Source: JANNVZ01 sp046155615
Lineage (GTDB): Bacteria > Bacteroidota > Bacteroidia > Flavobacteriales_D > Sanyastnellaceae
Length of the DNA: 25,366 bases
Reading direction: 5' to 3'
Assembly: GCA_046155615.1 (NCBI GenBank)
Contig: JBJXFP010000138.1
Coordinates: forward strand, 1-25,366
Positions 23,382 through 25,366 of the stretch are shown one piece after another. Both the position numbers and the translations under genes were made by a program. The notes under the pieces were generated by a model, which saw only the letters and a program-made list of their open reading frames with translations, had not been told where the DNA came from and did no database searches. How positions within the stretch are numbered: the first letter of the stretch is position 1; each line of letters begins with the position of its first letter.

Positions 23382-24136
23382 TAGAAGTAAAGAACATATC
23401 AAAAACATTCAGCGACAATCCGGTGTTGAAGAATGTCAGCGTCACCTTCGAGCCAGGCAAGGTCAACTTCGTCATTGGTCGCAGCGGCTCTGGCAAAAGT
23501 GTGATGACCAAGTGCATCGTTGGCCTTATGGAAGTGGATACTGGCGAAGTCATTTTCGGTGGAAGAAATTTTACCAAACTCGATCGTTGGGACAGAAAAG
23601 CCATAAGGCAAGAGATGGGCATGCTCTTTCAAGGCTCGGCATTGTTCGACAGCATGACGGTGGAAGAAAACGTAATGTTTCCCCTGCGCATGTTCAGCCG
23701 CCTGAGTGTGGCAGAAATGAAAGACCGCGTGAACTGGTGCCTGCACCGTGTCAACTTGGATGGAAAGAACGACCTCTACCCAAGTGAAATATCAGGTGGC
23801 ATGCAAAAACGCACCGGCATAGCACGCGCCATTGCCATGAATCCCAAATACCTCTTTTGCGATGAGCCAAACAGCGGCCTCGATCCACAAACCGCCATCG
23901 TTATAGACACTCTCATCAGAGAAATTACTTACGAGTTCGGCATCACCACCGTTGTCATCAGCCACGACATGAATTCGGTGATCGAAATTGGTGACAGCAT
24001 CAACTTCATCTACCAGGGCGAAATGTGGTGGCAGGGTGACAAGCGCGACATATTGCACACCACCAATGTGGAACTGAACGACTTCGTTTTCCCCTCAGCC
24101 TTCATGAAGGAGATAAAAGAAAGCCTGCGCGGCTGA
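23378..24136 (+). CDS. mlaF: MlaF-type ABC transporter ATPase
   Basis: Energises the MlaE permease. The 252 residues contain Walker A GRSGSGKS, the Q-loop in MGMLFQGSALFDSMTVEENV, signature SGGMQKRTGIARAI, Walker B YLFCDEPNSGLDP and switch H in VVISHDMNSV. The 'ALFDSMTVEENVMFPLR' block is typical of the MlaF/Mkl group rather than of sugar or amino-acid importers. The start is GTG 23378, overlapping the mlaE stop. There is a 93-nt gap to the sigma-54 regulator gene downstream. Confidence 0.94.
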   Translation: MIEVKNISKTFSDNPVLKNVSVTFEPGKVNFVIGRSGSGKSVMTKCIVGLMEVDTGEVIFGGRNFTKLDRWDRKAIRQEMGMLFQGSALFDSMTVEENVMFPLRMFSRLSVAEMKDRVNWCLHRVNLDGKNDLYPSEISGGMQKRTGIARAIAMNPKYLFCDEPNSGLDPQTAIVIDTLIREITYEFGITTVVISHDMNSVIEIGDSINFIYQGEMWWQGDKRDILHTTNVELNDFVFPSAFMKEIKESLRG

Positions 24137-24229
24137 CGCCATATTCCTTTTGATTCGTTGCAGTCTTTCAGTACACATTCGCCACTCCATTTTTTTCTTG
24201 ATAAATAAAAAAACACCCTACAAAACAAC

Positions 24230-25366
24230 ATGGCGCGCATACTTGTGATAGATGATGAGCCTGCGATACGCAAGGCTCTGAAAGAAATATTAGAATATGA
24301 AAAGTATGAAGTGACCGAAGCCGAAGACGGCCCCACAGCACTCAAGCTGGTGGACAAGGAAACCTTCGATCTCATCTTTTGCGACATCAAAATGCCCCGC
24401 ATGGATGGCATCGAAGTGTTGCAAAAGCTAAAGGAGAAAGGTGTGGAAAGCCCCGTTATCATCATCACCGGACACGGTACTGTAGAGACCGCAGTAGAAG
24501 CACTGCGCGCAGGTGCTTACGACTTCATACAAAAGCCTCTCGACCTCAATCGCATATTGGTAACCATACGCAATGCGGGTACGCAACAAACCCTGGTGAA
24601 GGAAACCAAAACGCTGCGCAAAAAAGCAAGCCGTGTGTTGGGTAGTGAAATAGTGGGCAAGAGCGCGGCCATCGATGAAATAAAAAAAATGATTGACACC
24701 GTAGCTCCTACCGAAGCACGTGTGCTCATCACCGGGGGCAATGGATCGGGCAAAGAATTGGTGGCACGCCAACTGCACGAGAAGAGCGAACGTGCTCCTG
24801 CTCCTTTCATAGAAGTGAACTGTGCAGCCATTCCTTCGGAGCTTATCGAAAGCGAATTGTTTGGCCATGAAAAAGGTGCGTTTACTTCAGCCGTAAAAAC
24901 AAGACAAGGCAAATTCGAACTGGCCGACAATGGAACACTTTTCCTCGATGAGATAGGTGACATGAGCCTTGGTGCACAGGCCAAAGTGCTGCGTGCTTTG
25001 CAGGAGAGTAAGATAACACGAGTAGGTGGCGACAAAGATTTCAAAGTCAACGTGCGTGTGTTTGCCGCTACCAACAAAGACTTGCGCAAGGAGATTGCCG
25101 CAGGTAACTTCCGCGAAGACCTCTACCACCGACTTGCCGTAATTGTTATCCGCGTTCCCTCGCTCAACGAACGCAAAGACGATATACCCTTGCTGGCCGA
25201 CCACTTCCTCAATATGATAGCCGATGAATATGGCCAGCCAAAAAAGGAAATTACTGATGGAGCACTCAAAGCACTGGCCCAACTTGACTGGAGTGGCAAC
25301 GTGCGCGAATTCCGCAACGTGATGGAGCGCCTGGTGATACTCTCACCCAAAGCCATTGACGACAAA
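24230..25366 (+). CDS. NtrC-family sigma-54-dependent response regulator (3' end missing)
   Basis: A transcription activator whose 379 visible codons run off the right edge. The receiver domain (about 1-118) has D8/D9, phospho-acceptor D52 (FCDIKMPRMDG), T80 and K102. The AAA+ domain from about 140 has Walker A GGNGSGKE (169-176), the sigma-54 contact loop GAFTSA (216-221; GAFTGA is standard), Walker B LFLDEIGDM (237-245) and the arginine-finger region NFREDLYHRLAV. The C-terminal Fis-type DNA-binding helix would lie beyond the window. The ATG at 24230 follows an A-rich leader. The partner kinase is not in the window. It could be co-transcribed with mlaEF, but the 93-nt gap makes independent expression as likely. 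Confidence 0.94.
   Translation, partial: MARILVIDDEPAIRKALKEILEYEKYEVTEAEDGPTALKLVDKETFDLIFCDIKMPRMDGIEVLQKLKEKGVESPVIIITGHGTVETAVEALRAGAYDFIQKPLDLNRILVTIRNAGTQQTLVKETKTLRKKASRVLGSEIVGKSAAIDEIKKMIDTVAPTEARVLITGGNGSGKELVARQLHEKSERAPAPFIEVNCAAIPSELIESELFGHEKGAFTSAVKTRQGKFELADNGTLFLDEIGDMSLGAQAKVLRALQESKITRVGGDKDFKVNVRVFAATNKDLRKEIAAGNFREDLYHRLAVIVIRVPSLNERKDDIPLLADHFLNMIADEYGQPKKEITDGALKALAQLDWSGNVREFRNVMERLVILSPKAIDDK

Noticed and set aside
24137..24229. -24/-12 or strong sigma-A promoter before the NtrC-type gene
   Set aside because: No TGGCAC-N5-TTGC pattern was seen. A TTTG at 24149 with 19-nt spacing to a TA at 24172 exists, but the rest of the -7 element does not match.
1..25366. CRISPR array, insertion sequence, integrase, toxin-antitoxin or phage-defence module
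   Set aside because: No regularly spaced direct repeats, transposase or nuclease genes were found; the inverted repeats are short, isolated and of different families.

Overview
The window comes from a member of the Bacteroidota. Pointers in the sequence are a secreted hydrolase ending in a type IX secretion (T9SS) type A sorting domain, a PorT-like outer-membrane barrel, a Bacteroidota-type RecR, A-rich rather than Shine-Dalgarno leaders, and promoter candidates of the TTTG / TAnnTTTG kind. I cannot place it below phylum. It reads as ordinary chromosome: no insertion sequence, phage, integrase or CRISPR array was seen.

Layout. Positions 3-554 hold the 3' end of an outer-membrane beta-barrel gene. 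Positions 551-5113 (minus) form a biosynthetic run, in transcription order: a chorismate-using glutamine amidotransferase (pabA/trpG type), aroK, serC, serA and a DUF1015 gene. The first two overlap by 4 nt, and palindromic repeats sit between the last three. ClpB (5278-7896, plus) converges on a T9SS-exported serine hydrolase (8019-9518, minus). A small 2-oxoglutarate/Fe(II) oxygenase (9596-10183), tRNA-Gln (minus, with a clear promoter and terminator) and an ALDH8-like aldehyde dehydrogenase follow.

Positions 12034-13834 (minus) carry a DUF1343/NamZ-type muramidase lipoprotein gene followed by a small lipoprotein gene. Divergent from these is a LolC/LolE-like permease (13918-15441) with an extra PKD-like domain of about 100 residues in its periplasmic part, the most unusual protein here. 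Next come a secreted carboxypeptidase-regulatory-domain protein (minus), a subtilisin-like protease with a long helical insert, recR, and a lysine-6-dehydrogenase/saccharopine-dehydrogenase-like gene (minus). A 458-bp divergent region holds a hairpin, a possible 40-codon ORF and a candidate operator. It precedes a two-component pair (histidine kinase plus OmpR-type regulator). The window ends with mlaE-mlaF-like lipid transport genes and an NtrC-type sigma-54 activator cut by the right edge.

Several genes share an envelope theme: LolE-like and MlaEF lipid/lipoprotein transport, NamZ peptidoglycan turnover, the T9SS cargo and two regulators. Four different dispersed inverted-repeat families occupy four intergenic gaps. 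I found no clear candidate for an entirely new multigene system. The best leads are the domain-inserted permease, the DUF1015 protein in the serine operon, and the 19907-20364 region.
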